NCBI GenBank assembly: GCA_036426205.1
Contig: CM071567.1
Location: forward strand, 295,940,204-296,004,203
DNA: 64,000 bases
Direction: 5' to 3'
Source of the DNA: Ascaphus truei
Taxonomy: Eukaryota; Chordata; Amphibia; Anura; Ascaphidae
Positions 45,967 to 55,984 of this stretch are shown in pieces. Every line of letters starts with the position of its first letter. Within the stretch, counting starts at the first letter, position 1. The notes beneath the pieces are model-generated. The model worked only from the letters and a program-made list of their open reading frames with translations, had not been told where the DNA came from and made no database searches. The translations under genes were made by a program, and so were the position numbers.

Positions 45967-46613
45967 TAAAGTCATAAATCTGTTTGTGTGAGTCAAAAAC
46001 GCTGAGTTTCTGACTTGGAAAGTCCAGAGCTTAGTAGTGAAATATCTGACTTACTCTGTATGCTTAAGCTCCTGCCTGGCTGGGAGAAAGTATTTACAGT
46101 GATGAATTTTGCCTGCCATGCCAGTACTATAACTTCTGAAACAATCTTTCATTTGTGCAGTATTTTCAAGTGTTCCCTTGTCAGATGTGTTTTTCTTTTA
46201 TGTATATTACAGTTTGTTCTTTGTGTTTCTTAAATTGACTCACATTTCAGTATTTTTAGATCTGTTTTTCTAAGTACCTAAGACACATAAACATAGTAAC
46301 ATAATCAATGGATATAATATAATAATAATATATATAATCAATGGATATATGTATTTGGAACTCCATTGCTGTAACATTTATCTCCATTTGTAATTATCTA
46401 AAACTCTTTTAAATTAATTATGTTTTGCAATAATAATTTTTTAATGTTATTTCAACTTATCTTGAAAGTAAAGTGCAGGATTTTCAGCGCTCGTGCTGCA
46501 GTTGTTTTGATAGGATTAATCCCTGTGCTGCACGTGCATGGAGCGTCCCCCCAAGAGCTCCCACTTCAGAGGTGATCCCCCCTCGAAGGGGGGGAGGACA
46601 CCCTGAGAAACAG

Positions 46614-46640
46614 AGAAGAAAAAAATGCACAAGAGCGCAC
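46614..46640 (+). repeat. 27-bp inverted repeat, 5' copy (over ORF1 start)
   Basis: Covers A-rich sequence and the ORF1 ATG (46625). It is the exact reverse complement of 51034-51060, the last 27 bases of the element. A small hairpin (CCCCCC/GGGGGG, about 46576-46593) lies just upstream in the leader. Confidence 0.85.
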
Positions 46641-47704
46641 CCTCATTAGTACTTGCCCTTACAAAATTGTTGGAGCAAGAAACTAAGGCATTTTGGGAAC
46701 TTGTATCCTTTGAAGAATATATTAAGCATAAAAGGATCCCTAGAGGGTTGCGACTGTTAATTAAACCCACGTATGGCAATGAAAATCCAGCTTTTTTAGC
46801 CATCTGGGAAGAAATTCTTGAGATTAGTTCCACTAACCTCGTTAAACTCCTTATGGGAGAGAGGAAAAAGGAACTACAAGAATTGTCCGTCAAAATTGAT
46901 AAGGTCAAGACGGAAATTATCAGTTTGCCAACACTAGAGGGGCTGCCAAAACTGGTAGAAGATATGGTGGGGAAACTGAAAAAACATGAGAAAGGGATCA
47001 TGTTGAGGAAAAATAAAAAATTCCTTAGAGATAAAATTGATTATTTGGAGAACAGGCAAAAAGATTGGAAAGACAAAATAGTCAAAAGTGCTAATAAGGA
47101 TATAACCTTACATGATCAGACTCCACAAAAGTCAGTTAGCACAAATCCATCTAAAATAGAACCAATGAAAAAGGATCAAAATCGGTCCGGTGCCATTCCA
47201 AAAACCAATAAATCTCTAAAAAATCCTCAGAATAATGAGAAAGCCAATAAAATGAATAAAAATTCAAAAAGACCACACTATGAGAACAAGAAAGATCACT
47301 CTAAGGAAGGGCCCTATCAACAATACAAATATAGAGAGAGAAGCCATAGTGATAATTGGTCAACAGTGGGCAAAAATGGGAAGCCAAATGATATCAAACA
47401 TAAATATAAACATCCAAGGAGAGAACAACATACTCCTAAGGAAGACAAACATATAGAATTTGATATCCCGGTTTCTAACAAATTCTCAAAACTAAGAGGT
47501 AAAGGAAGTGTCAGTGAGAATGATGATAATAATGACTGTTTTTTTCAGAAAACAACAAAAAACAAGCTCAAAAGATCGAGCTGGGATCTAGACAACCCTC
47601 CCTCAAATCCCCTGACAAAAGTGAACCGCAAAAGGGGATACTCAGACGAGGTAAGAGAGGAGGGAGAAAGCCCGCCCACAAAGAGGGGATCCCTGAGTCA
47701 TTAG
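46625..47704 (+). CDS. PLE ORF1 protein: Lys-rich coiled-coil protein
   Basis: A 359-codon frame with a genuine ATG. Residues 1-50 include 'KRIPRGLRLL', 60-125 are coiled-coil-like, and 135-155 read 'NKKFLRDKIDYL' then 'RQKDWKD'. The remainder is Lys/Asn/Ser-rich and basic. The PRGLR and KFLRD..DYL..Q.DWK motifs are shared with the ORF1 at 14223-15254 although the tails differ completely, which supports a real conserved protein. Role inferred: RNA binding or particle formation for the retroelement. No enzymatic motif. The last ~165 bases overlap the open ORF2 frame. Confidence 0.8.
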   Translation: MHKSAPSLVLALTKLLEQETKAFWELVSFEEYIKHKRIPRGLRLLIKPTYGNENPAFLAIWEEILEISSTNLVKLLMGERKKELQELSVKIDKVKTEIISLPTLEGLPKLVEDMVGKLKKHEKGIMLRKNKKFLRDKIDYLENRQKDWKDKIVKSANKDITLHDQTPQKSVSTNPSKIEPMKKDQNRSGAIPKTNKSLKNPQNNEKANKMNKNSKRPHYENKKDHSKEGPYQQYKYRERSHSDNWSTVGKNGKPNDIKHKYKHPRREQHTPKEDKHIEFDIPVSNKFSKLRGKGSVSENDDNNDCFFQKTTKNKLKRSSWDLDNPPSNPLTKVNRKRGYSDEVREEGESPPTKRGSLSH

Positions 47705-47766
47705 CATTAATCGCTAGCGGGATATTTAACCTATCTTCGCTCACTATAGATCACCATCTCTTTCAG

Positions 47767-50109
47767 GTGCTAAAGAAGGGGCTCACCTTTGCACCTACAA
47801 GGGATGCGAAAGAGTTTGATCTATACATTGACCTTCAAAAATATTTGAGGAAAATGACATTACAGCGTCATTTTAGTAGCTCTGGTGACAAACTAGCTAA
47901 CACTCAAATTAAAAAACCTATAGAGCATGATATCGAAGATGTAGCACTAATTGAGGACCTTGAAGCCCTTTTAAGAGAAAGTGACCCAGATTTTGTCAAT
48001 TTCAGTGGTTACCTTCATACAGGATTTAAGCCCAATTCAGTCTTCTACCCATATGCCTCTAGAGGACATAATATTGACCTATTTGGTAAAATGGTGGAAA
48101 GGGACTTTAAAGAAATGTGTAAAAAAAGATCCTCCAAACACCATTCCAACCTTACCTGGGAGGAACGTAAAAGTATAAACACCCTGAAAGCCAACCCAGA
48201 TATTGTCTTGAGGTCAGCTGACAAAGGGGGTGGAATAGTCCTCTTGGATAAAGAGGACTATTTTAAAGAGGCTTATCGCATTTTGGAGGATAAAACCACC
48301 TATGTTTCTTTAGAGAGAGATCCAACTCGAGAATATTTGGGACTCATTAAAAAACATTTGACTGAGGCTCTTGCAATTGGAATTTTGTCTAAGTCAGAAT
48401 ATGAATATATACTCATTGAGACACCCACAGTCCCTATCTTTTACTACATCCCCAAGATTCATAAATCCCTCACTTCCCCACCTGGACGCCCTATTATTTC
48501 AGGAATCGATTCTATTACATCTAATTTGTCCACATATATTGATTTTTACTTACAATCACTAGTCACATCACTTCCATCTCACCTTAAAGACACCACTATG
48601 GTTTTGCAGGTTTTGGATAATTTTGTTTGGAATGATAGTTGTAGATTAGCCACTTTAGATGTGCAAGCATTATACACAAGCATCCCCCACCAAAAAGGTA
48701 TAGAGGCAACAAGATATTTTCTTATGAACCCACAATTATTACCTATAACCCAAATTGATTTTATTCTCACATCAATTGAATTCATTTTGGGTCACAATTA
48801 TTTTATGTTTGATTCCCTTTATTATTTTTTACAAATCTTGGGGACGGCGATGGGGACTACGTTTGCCCCATCGTTCGCTAACCTATATATGGGACTGTGG
48901 GAGTCGCTTGAGGTATTTCGATGTTCTCCTCCACAGCTGAGGCTGTGGAGGAGATATATCGATGACATCATCATTGTGTGGGAGGGAACTGAGGAATCCT
49001 ATCTTGGATTTGTTGATCAACTAAATGCAAATCAATTTAATCTAAAATTTAGTGGTGTTAACAGTCCAGTTAGCATTAATTTCCTCGATTTGGAAATATA
49101 TATTGAATCCAATACAGTTCAGACCAAAACACACTTTAAAGCTACTAACGTCAATTCTTATCTTGACCCTCTTAGCTGTCATGACAAAAGATGGGTTCAG
49201 AACATTCCCTTTAACCAGTTTCTAAGACTAAAGAGAAATGACTCCAAGGTTGAGGAATTCGATATACAATCTAAGTTCCTCAAAACAAGATTTCTCGATA
49301 AGAAGTATAATGAGGAACTGATAGATTCCTCAATAAAGAAACTGGAAAAAATAGAAAGGAAATCACTGATGAAATATAATAAAAATAAGAGGGACAGAAG
49401 TAAAAATACAAAAATCCCTGCTTTTATAACTCAGTTCAGTGACATGCATAATGGGGTCAGGAAAATCTTAAAAAAACACTGGGGAATACTGAAAATGGAC
49501 CCTGTATTGGGCCCTCAGTTAAATTCACAACCTGGGATAGTGTTTAAACGTGCGCCAAATATAAAAAACATGTTGGCCCCAAGCCAAATCACCAGAAAAG
49601 CCATCGCATCTGGTGACATTAAAGATCGCTTGGGTATTAAAGGCACATATAAATGTGGGAAGTGCAAGGCATGTAAACATATCTGTAAAGGAAATACAGT
49701 CACGTCTTGTGCCACTAAGCGGAGTTACAACACCAATAGTTTCATTAACTGTCAGACTACGCATGTGGTTTACGTCTTGCAATGTAACTGTAATTTACAG
49801 TACATTGGTAAGACAAAACGGCCACTGAAAATGCGTATGTTAGAACATTTGAGAAACGTAAAAAACATACCGAAAAGTACAGCTAAAGGTATGCCGCTTA
49901 CACCACTTTTAAAACACTTTAAAGAGATCCACAACAATGACCCCAGTTGCATCACATTTAAAGGGCTTGAACATATCCAAATGAACAGCAGACAAGGCAA
50001 TAGAGATAATCATCTATTAAAACGTGAACAGTATTGGATCTATGAAATGCAAACTAGACATCCTATTGGTTTTAATGAACTTATTGAGCTTACTCCATTT
50101 TTGAGATAA
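47767..50109 (+). CDS. PLE reverse transcriptase / GIY-YIG endonuclease (ORF2), intact
   Basis: A 780-codon reading from 47767, but the frame is open from 47536 and has no ATG before codon 30, so translation probably enters from ORF1 or from a spliced RNA. Motifs by residue from 47767: ADKGGG (~150), IPKIHK..PPGRPIISG (~225), motif A LDVQALYTSI (~297), motif B GTAMGTTFAP (~359), catalytic YIDD (~397) and FLDLEIYI (~440). Then CGKCKAC (~629), the GIY-YIG pair VVYVLQC/YIGKTKR (~667-684) and the downstream Glu in KREQYWI. All expected catalytic residues are present with no stop or frameshift. It would nick target DNA and copy element RNA in the nucleus. The Cys linker suggests a Neptune-type PLE. 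Confidence 0.92.
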   Translation: MLKKGLTFAPTRDAKEFDLYIDLQKYLRKMTLQRHFSSSGDKLANTQIKKPIEHDIEDVALIEDLEALLRESDPDFVNFSGYLHTGFKPNSVFYPYASRGHNIDLFGKMVERDFKEMCKKRSSKHHSNLTWEERKSINTLKANPDIVLRSADKGGGIVLLDKEDYFKEAYRILEDKTTYVSLERDPTREYLGLIKKHLTEALAIGILSKSEYEYILIETPTVPIFYYIPKIHKSLTSPPGRPIISGIDSITSNLSTYIDFYLQSLVTSLPSHLKDTTMVLQVLDNFVWNDSCRLATLDVQALYTSIPHQKGIEATRYFLMNPQLLPITQIDFILTSIEFILGHNYFMFDSLYYFLQILGTAMGTTFAPSFANLYMGLWESLEVFRCSPPQLRLWRRYIDDIIIVWEGTEESYLGFVDQLNANQFNLKFSGVNSPVSINFLDLEIYIESNTVQTKTHFKATNVNSYLDPLSCHDKRWVQNIPFNQFLRLKRNDSKVEEFDIQSKFLKTRFLDKKYNEELIDSSIKKLEKIERKSLMKYNKNKRDRSKNTKIPAFITQFSDMHNGVRKILKKHWGILKMDPVLGPQLNSQPGIVFKRAPNIKNMLAPSQITRKAIASGDIKDRLGIKGTYKCGKCKACKHICKGNTVTSCATKRSYNTNSFINCQTTHVVYVLQCNCNLQYIGKTKRPLKMRMLEHLRNVKNIPKSTAKGMPLTPLLKHFKEIHNNDPSCITFKGLEHIQMNSRQGNRDNHLLKREQYWIYEMQTRHPIGFNELIELTPFLR

Positions 50110-50550
50110 AATATTTGGCTTAATGTATGTTTTATTTCATCTTCATTTTCATTAATTGTTTAATATTATATTCGTCTCTCATTTTTATGGTATATGTATT
50201 AACATTATATGTTTTAATTAAAGCACTATATGTATCAATTTTAATTTATTGGGTATTTTAAAGATGAAATATAGTCTTAATATGTAAAATATAAATTTGT
50301 TTTGGCTCTAATTCAGTGTATATATATAAGTTGATGATCTCAAGTTATGTTATGTTCATGTCTATGTAAGCATTGCAGGTTCGGATTCGTATATGTGTCT
50401 GTTAAACCTGCAACACGTGACCGCTGTAACACATGACATTGCAAGGGAAAGAGGTAGCATCACTTTAAACATACTACTGGCATTCTAAGGGCATTGGGTT
50501 TGGCGTCATAAGGGGGCCGTCCTAACTGATTCCCTTTTTCCTACAAATAC
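50110..50550 (+). other. PLE 3' region between ORF2 and the ribozyme
   Basis: AT-rich then mixed noncoding sequence with no open frame. In PLEs this region doubles as promoter when it lies upstream in a tandem copy (established for Penelope pseudo-LTRs); no specific promoter motif is convincing here. Confidence 0.5.
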
Positions 50551-50630
50551 GCGCAGATGACGCTGTACGTGACCTCCTGACGAAGCACGTGGTGCGATAC
50601 GCGTAGAGGTCACGACAGGTCATCCTGCGC
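50551..50630 (+). ncRNA. Hammerhead ribozyme with extended stem I and one core substitution
   Basis: Stem I pairs 50551-50576 with 50606-50630: about 23 pairs interrupted by three single-base bulges, the inner 8 (GTGACCTC/GAGGTCAC) perfect. Core CTGACGA (50577-50583), stem II GCAC/GTGC with loop GTG, then GATA instead of GAAA (50596-50599), stem III ACGCGT and A at the cleavage site (50605). The A-to-T change falls in the invariant GAA core, which is expected to abolish or strongly reduce cleavage, although every helix is preserved. Confidence 0.8.
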
Positions 50631-51033
50631 GTGTTTGCTGAGAGGCTGAAACGGAGCTTGCCTGAGGCTCCAGAGGCGGCTGTTTCCATTCTTCCTTGAT
50701 GCCGTGATCCGGATTTTATACGGTCATCAGAGGTCCCCCTTCTCTGCCTCAGTGTGAGTGTTCGTTTCCCCCTGTCAGCAGTATTATAACTCTCTATGGC
50801 GGTTTTAACCTTAACTCCCTTGGGCTGTTAATACTTTCTCTGTTTATTTTACATTGATTGTGTGTTTTTTCTTATGTTGTGTATGGTTTACTGTGTTAGA
50901 TTTGTATATGTTTAGAGACCATATATATGGTTTTTATATTTCTGGGCAGCTAATCCGTTGAGCTGAGGAGGGGTTGGATCCCCTCAGCTGTTTATGTGTT
51001 TGTTTTAATAAATTAATACTAATCCTTTCCCTT

Positions 51034-51060
51034 GTGCGCTCTTGTGCATTTTTTTCTTCT
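51034..51060 (-). repeat. 27-bp inverted repeat, 3' copy (element terminus)
   Basis: Exact reverse complement of 46614-46640, ending on the last base before the 3' target duplication. Confidence 0.85.
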
Positions 51061-51074
51061 TTATTTCAACTTAT

Positions 51075-51819
51075 TATTATTTTCTTGTTAGAATGCTTTA
51101 CTTTACAAAAATATGTGAATGCTGGCGCAGGGTCGATTTTACTTTTGGCAGGGCCTAAGGTGGCATGCCGGCAGTGGGGCCCCTCCTTCTGCAGTGTCAT
51201 GATGTCACGGTGTAACATGACATCGTGTTTTCATGACTACACGACGCTGCAGAAGGAAGACCACTCCCCATAAGGTAACACCCCTGGGCTAACACACAAG
51301 CACCTCTCCCAGCTACACATATGCACCTCCCCCAGCCAGTTGCGCACATGCACCTCCCCCAGCTGCACACACGCAAACCTTCATCCCTCCTCACCTCCGC
51401 TCTCCCATCCATGTCTTGGCCATAGCAGCAGTGTGCTCCTGCGCTGGTTCGGAGACTCCCTAGCTCCTCAGACAGAATTTGGATCCTGGTGTCGACAAGA
51501 AACCGACTGTTTCGCCTTGCACTACTGCCAGCCCTGATATTGCTGGGTAAATGCAGCAAATATCGTGGGGCACTTGTCTGTATCTTAAAATTTTCAAAAG
51601 CATGTCTTTTTTATATTTTACATTTGCACAGTCAGTGAAATAACTCTATGTATTGATGTTTCTGTTCTGAAGATTCGTGGGGGAGCAGGGGGAAAGAGAA
51701 AGAAAAGTCACTTGAAAAAGCAGTAAAGGAATCAAAAATAGAACAATTCAAAACCAGAAAGCGCATGCACTGTAATACAAATATTCAAAACACTAGTTGT
51801 ATTGTATTATGTCTTGTAT
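51075..51819. other. No gene recognised
   Basis: Mixed DNA flanking the PLE. The Cys/Arg-rich frames around 51197-51559 exist on both strands and carry no recognisable domain; the 'cacctcccccagc' stretch at about 51300-51370 is a short imperfect tandem repeat. Confidence 0.4.
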
Positions 51820-53010
51820 TATGTCTTTATTTGTATAGCGCCATTAATGTACATAGCGCTTAACAGTAGTAATACACGTGGTAATCATATAAATAACAAA
51901 TAATATAAATAACAGGTCATGGGAATAAGTGCTTCAGACATAAACGTAACATTTAGGAAGAGGAGTCCCTGCTCTGAGGAGCTTACAATCTAATTGGTAT
52001 GCAGGAGGAACGTACTGAGACAGTAGGAGGGCATTTTGGTAAGTGCTTCTGCAGGGGCCCAAGCTTTATGTATCATGTGTCTAGTAATACTGTATCTACG
52101 GTGCTACTCATATGCTTCTTTAAGGAAGTGTGTCTTAAGGTGGGTTTAAAAGATGGATAGAGAAGGTGCTAGTCGGGTATTGAGGGGAAGGGCATTCCAG
52201 AGGTGTGGGACAGTCAGTGAGAAAGGTTTAAGGCAGGAGAGGGCTTTAGATACAAAGGGGGTAGAGAGAAGACATCCTTGAGCAGAACGCAAGAGTCGGG
52301 ATGGTGCATAGCGAGAAATAAGGGATGAGATGTAAGGAGGGGCAGAAGAGTGTAAAGCTTTAAAAGTGAGGAGGAGAATTGCATGTGTGATATGGGATTT
52401 GATAGGAAGCCAGGAGAGCGATTTCAGGAGGGGAGACGCTGAGACAGATTTAGGAAAGAGTAGTGTGATTCTGGCAGCAGCGTTTAGGATAGATTGTAGG
52501 GGAGACAGGTGAGAGACAGGAAGGCCGGACAGCAGGAGGTTACAGTAGTAGAGACGGGAGAGAATGAGGGCCTGAATCAGAGTTTTAGCAGTCGAGCAAC
52601 AGAGGAAAGGGTGTATCTTTGTAATATTGCGGAGGAAAAAACGTCAGGTTTTAGAGACGTTTTGAATGTGAGAGGAGAATGTGAGAGGAGTCAAGTGTGA
52701 TCCCTAGGCAACGTGCTTGGGCTAATGGGTGAATGATGAAACTTCCAACAGTAATGTGGAAGGAGGTAGTAAGGCCAGGTTGGGGAGGAAGTATGAGGAG
52801 CCCTGTTTTTGTAATGTTAAGTTTAAGTCGGCGGAGGGCCATCCAGGATGATATCGCAGAGAGGCATTCCGAAACATTGGTCTGTTCAGCAGGTGTAAGG
52901 TCAGGGGTTGAAAAGTAAATTTGTGTGTCGTCAGCATAGAGGTGATATTTAAATCCAAGGGATGTGATTAGGTCTCCTAGCGAAAGTGTGTACAGAGAAA
53001 ATAAATAGTA
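51820..53010 (-). mobile_element. CR1/L2-superfamily LINE, 3' end with RT fragment
   Basis: On the minus strand, from about 53010, frames read 'SLGDL', then [10 protein letters not shown] (RT catalytic motif), W..LRRLKLN..KTGLL, LGITLDS, and further on ALILSRLYYCNLLLSGLP and LQSILNAAAR. These are the palm/thumb motifs of CR1/L2/Rex1-type LINEs. Several frameshifts and a stop near 52640 break it. The 3' tail contains 'agattgtaagctcc' and ends 'ggcgctatacaaataaagac'. 5'-truncated, old. Tail-only copies lie at 1, 680 and 35056. Confidence 0.8.
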
Positions 53011-53339
53011 AATATTTAGTTAAATAAAATAATTTCAAATGATAAAATATGTTTCTTTTAATAGTTAAAGCTAAAAAAATATATATATACAAATACGTGG
53101 TTAGCAGGCTTGGCATTATTTGATCAAAGGATGTAACCAAATGTCTCCTTTATCTTATAGATTTTCACACCATATATATGTTTATTGTATGTTTAAAGTA
53201 TTTTAAAATTAGATAGATGTAATTGTTGATATTGTATTGTGTGCTTGTGTTAAAGTTTGTATTCTGGTTGGTACTTATATTTTTTCACATGCTAAATTGT
53301 TTTGCTCCAGGCGTGAATTAGTTAATTGTTTTCATCATG
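53011..53339. other. AT-rich DNA, nothing recognised
   Basis: AT-rich sequence between the truncated LINE and a TA microsatellite. Confidence 0.4.
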
Positions 53340-53440
53340 CAACTAATATATATTAATATTATATATATATATATATATATAATATATATATAGTATATAT
53401 ATATGTATATTGTATATATATGTATATATAGTTGCATGAT
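53340..53440. repeat. (TA)n and (TATATG)n microsatellite
   Basis: TA-rich run with interspersed TATATG units. Confidence 0.8.
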
Positions 53441-53479
53441 AGCCACTGTACGAATTCATGGTGAAAGGTGGGTATCGGG

Positions 53480-54640
53480 CCAGTGTGGCTTAACCCTTAA
53501 TTACCTTTGCGGTTATTTCTGATAGGTGTTTAAGGGGTTAATGATATCTGAATGTAATTGCCAATGTATTGGGCTTTGTTTTGGCAATGTTTGTGTGGCA
53601 GACAAGATTGTTGCTGGCGACGGAGACTTCTTCTTGATGAGGTCAGTATCACTTTATTATTTATTTGAATATGCTAGTAATGTTTTTTAATAATGGGCAA
53701 TTAATCTATATCCATATCTGGATAATAGTTATTTTGCACATTATTGTACTGTAGGTGTTGGGGTTTGGGGGGTGTATGTATTGAAGTATAGGCCAGGTTT
53801 ATTTTTTTTTACATTCAGGGTTTGTTCCGTGGTTCTGCGTGAGACCTCTGGAGACCATCTGTGGTTTCCTCGGGTATCTCACGGGTATCAGGCTGGTGGT
53901 TCCATAGGTGACACATGCGGGGATGAAGCGGTGGCCTCACATCTGTGGGGGCACCGCGGACCCGTAGTCTGCGGGGATGAAGATGTGTGGTCCCACTTCT
54001 GTGGGGGCACCGCAGACCTGTAGTGAGCACCTGTGAGTTCCCCAGACCCCCGTTGGAATAACCCGAGGCCCCGCAGAAACCTGTGGGTCTGACTCGGGGC
54101 TCCCAGACATCCTTGGGCCTACCGTGGGGACCCAATTGTGGCCCATGGTGACCCAAGGAGACCACCTGGGGGCCATGGTGTTGGCGGGACCCACCAGCAT
54201 GCCTGCAGAACCTGTTTGAAAAGGGCTGCTGGTACCCTGTAGGTCTGTCAGGTGCCCCGCCAGCCCACCGGGGACTCGCGTGGGCTGCGTTATGAACCCT
54301 GTTTGTAAAAGGATAAATCTTGTATTTATGGGGGGCACAGGGGGGGTGGGTAATGTATTTAATAAATATAATGATGTTATTGCTGGTCACTGTATTGTTT
54401 TTATTGTGGGTACTGGGGGTGGGGGGCGTTCCCCAACGGTATGTGGGTAGGCCTCCCTTGTGGTAGTGGGTGAGGGGGGTTAAGGCCTCACGGGTGAGGG
54501 GTTAGTGTGGGAGGGTATGTAGGACATCCCGAGTGGTGGGTGAGGGTGGGTCACCCCTTAATGACCTGTAGCGGTTAATAAACCGTTATGGTGATTAAGG
54601 GGTTAGGGACATTACTTTGATGTTTTAATGTTTGTGTCTG
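53480..54640. repeat. Composite region with palindromic 'TTAAGGGGTTA' repeats
   Basis: 'cttaattacctttgcggtta' and 'aaggggttaatg' at 53490-53545, and 'ccttaatgacctgtagcgg' and 'gattaaggggttag' at 54565-54605, are of the same palindromic family as 1861-2062, facing each other across 1 kb. Between them is GC-rich 'ggggatgaag/gcaccgcggacc' sequence containing short direct repeats (two copies of 'ctgtgggggcaccgc'). Long frames on the minus strand (53815-54390) are low complexity and unsupported as genes. Confidence 0.45.
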
Positions 54641-54782
54641 TTTTTGGCAGAAGCGGGAGGGCCATGGCCAGGATGGGGGGGGTAACAGTATGTGGGTAGT
54701 GGTTGAGGGTGGTTGACCTCACAGTATGCACATCGGTTCCCCCCCCCTCCCCACATTTACATAAACTGCACACTCACACACA

Positions 54783-55090
54783 CAGGCAGGAGATTTAACG
54801 CACACATTAGGGGGGAGGGGGCTTTACACAATCACAGTCAAGGAGGTGAGGTTATAACCAACTCCCCCTCCCCCACATTTCATAAACTGCACTACAGCAA
54901 CACAGGCAGGGAGTATTTAACAGACACATTAGGGGGAGGGGCTTTTATCAATTACACCTCAAGGCAGGGAGATTTAACAGAAACTTAGGTTGGGGCTTTA
55001 CACAGATTACACCTCAAGGCAGGGAGATTTAACAGAAACTTTAGGGGGAGGGGGCCTTACACAGATCCACTCAGGCAGGAGATACAGGGG
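54783..55090. repeat. ~57-bp minisatellite, about 5 units
   Basis: Units begin 'ggcagggagatttaacag', continue 'aaactttagggggaggggg' and end 'cacagattacacctcaa'. At least five starts are visible between 54783 and 55075, with one unit replaced by a diverged longer block. Confidence 0.7.
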
Positions 55091-55554
55091 ATGTACTGTA
55101 CTGTATGTTGTTTATTGCAATGCTTCAATGTGTGTACAGTATAATGTTTTTTACAATTAGATAGATGTAATCCTTGGTATTGTAAGGTTAGCCTTGGTTT
55201 TAAATTTTGTATTCTGGTTGGTACTTATATATTGATTTTTGGTTTACTTGATTGGTTAATAGTTTACTTGTTTGAGGTACAGTTTTTGTATTTGCTTGCA
55301 ATGATTTGTTCATATTAATTTGCAGAATGTATATGGTGGCATAGATTTTGCACATAAATAAAAGTAAATGCATGTATTGATTGAATGTGAGGATTTTCAT
55401 TGGCATTTGATGATTTAGATTTTGATCAGTTAGATTATTAAAGGAAATTCATTTTAATGTAGTGTGCCTATATGGGAAGTGTTTGTAGTACAGTATGATT
55501 GATAACCCTCTACATTTATTTGTATATTGGTTCATCATGTGTTGGTATTACTGT
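55091..55554. other. AT-rich DNA, nothing recognised
   Basis: No gene. 'ttgtattctggttggtactt' with flanks at 55207 also occurs at 53259, so this stretch and 53220-53290 share a repeat. Confidence 0.45.
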
Positions 55555-55640
55555 ATAATATATAAATATATATATATATATAATATATATATATTATTAT
55601 ATATATATATATATATAATTATATATTATTTCATATATTT
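55555..55640. repeat. (TA)n microsatellite
   Basis: Nearly pure TA sequence able to fold on itself. Confidence 0.8.
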
Positions 55641-55674
55641 ATTTATTTAGATTTATTTATTATTTGTGGGCTGC

Positions 55675-55935
55675 TGTGCATGAATTTTTTTTATTGTGGG
55701 TAGCGGGGTGGGGAAGGGGTATTTGGCCCTTGGTGTGAGTTTAGGACTTGGCGGGGGGTTGCGGGTGCACTTACCCCTTCACGACCGTCAGTTAATCACC
55801 GCTACGGGTCGTGAAGGGTTTAAGTGCCCCGCTACCACCCCGCAGCCCAAACACCACCGTTGGGGCTAATACCCCCTTCCCCCACCCCCGCTACCACAAT
55901 GAAAAAAATGACACACAGCAGCAGTACAATTAATA
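55675..55935. repeat. Palindromic repeat
   Basis: 'cccttcacgacc' is mirrored by 'ggtcgtgaaggg' around 'gtcagttaatcaccgctac', and outer flanks ('ttattgtgggtagcggggt' versus 'acccccgctaccacaatga') are also inverted. The unit is a symmetrical repeat of about 250 bp centred near 55800. Confidence 0.6.
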
Positions 55936-55984
55936 AATAAATCTAATAAATAAATAAATACATGAATATAAATAAATTAATTAA

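Larger units (their letters stand above)
46461..51060 (+). mobile_element. Penelope-like element, best-preserved copy, with 14-bp target duplication
   Basis: Flanked by TTATTTCAACTTAT at 46447-46460 and 51061-51074 (14/14 identical). Contents: 164-bp leader, ORF1 (46625-47704), an ORF2 frame open from 47536 to 50109, a roughly 950-bp 3' region with a hammerhead (50551-50630), and AATAAA at 51008-51013. The perfect target duplication and intact ORFs point to a recent insertion. No tandem pseudo-LTR lies upstream, so this copy is a single unit. Its last 27 bases are the reverse complement of the start-codon region. Confidence 0.88.

Noticed and set aside
11720..50109. RT ORFs as DIRS, Ngaro or group II intron type
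   Set aside because: The motif set DV..LYTSI, GTAMGT..AP, YIDD with a C-terminal GIY-YIG and no tyrosine recombinase fits Penelope-like elements.
53815..54390. 191- and 133-codon minus-strand frames as a gene
   Set aside because: Low-complexity Pro/His/Gly/Arg composition from GC-rich repeats, overlapping frames, no domain.
54783..55090. CRISPR-like repeat array
   Set aside because: Units are contiguous and diverged with no unique spacers, and the window is clearly eukaryotic; it is a minisatellite.
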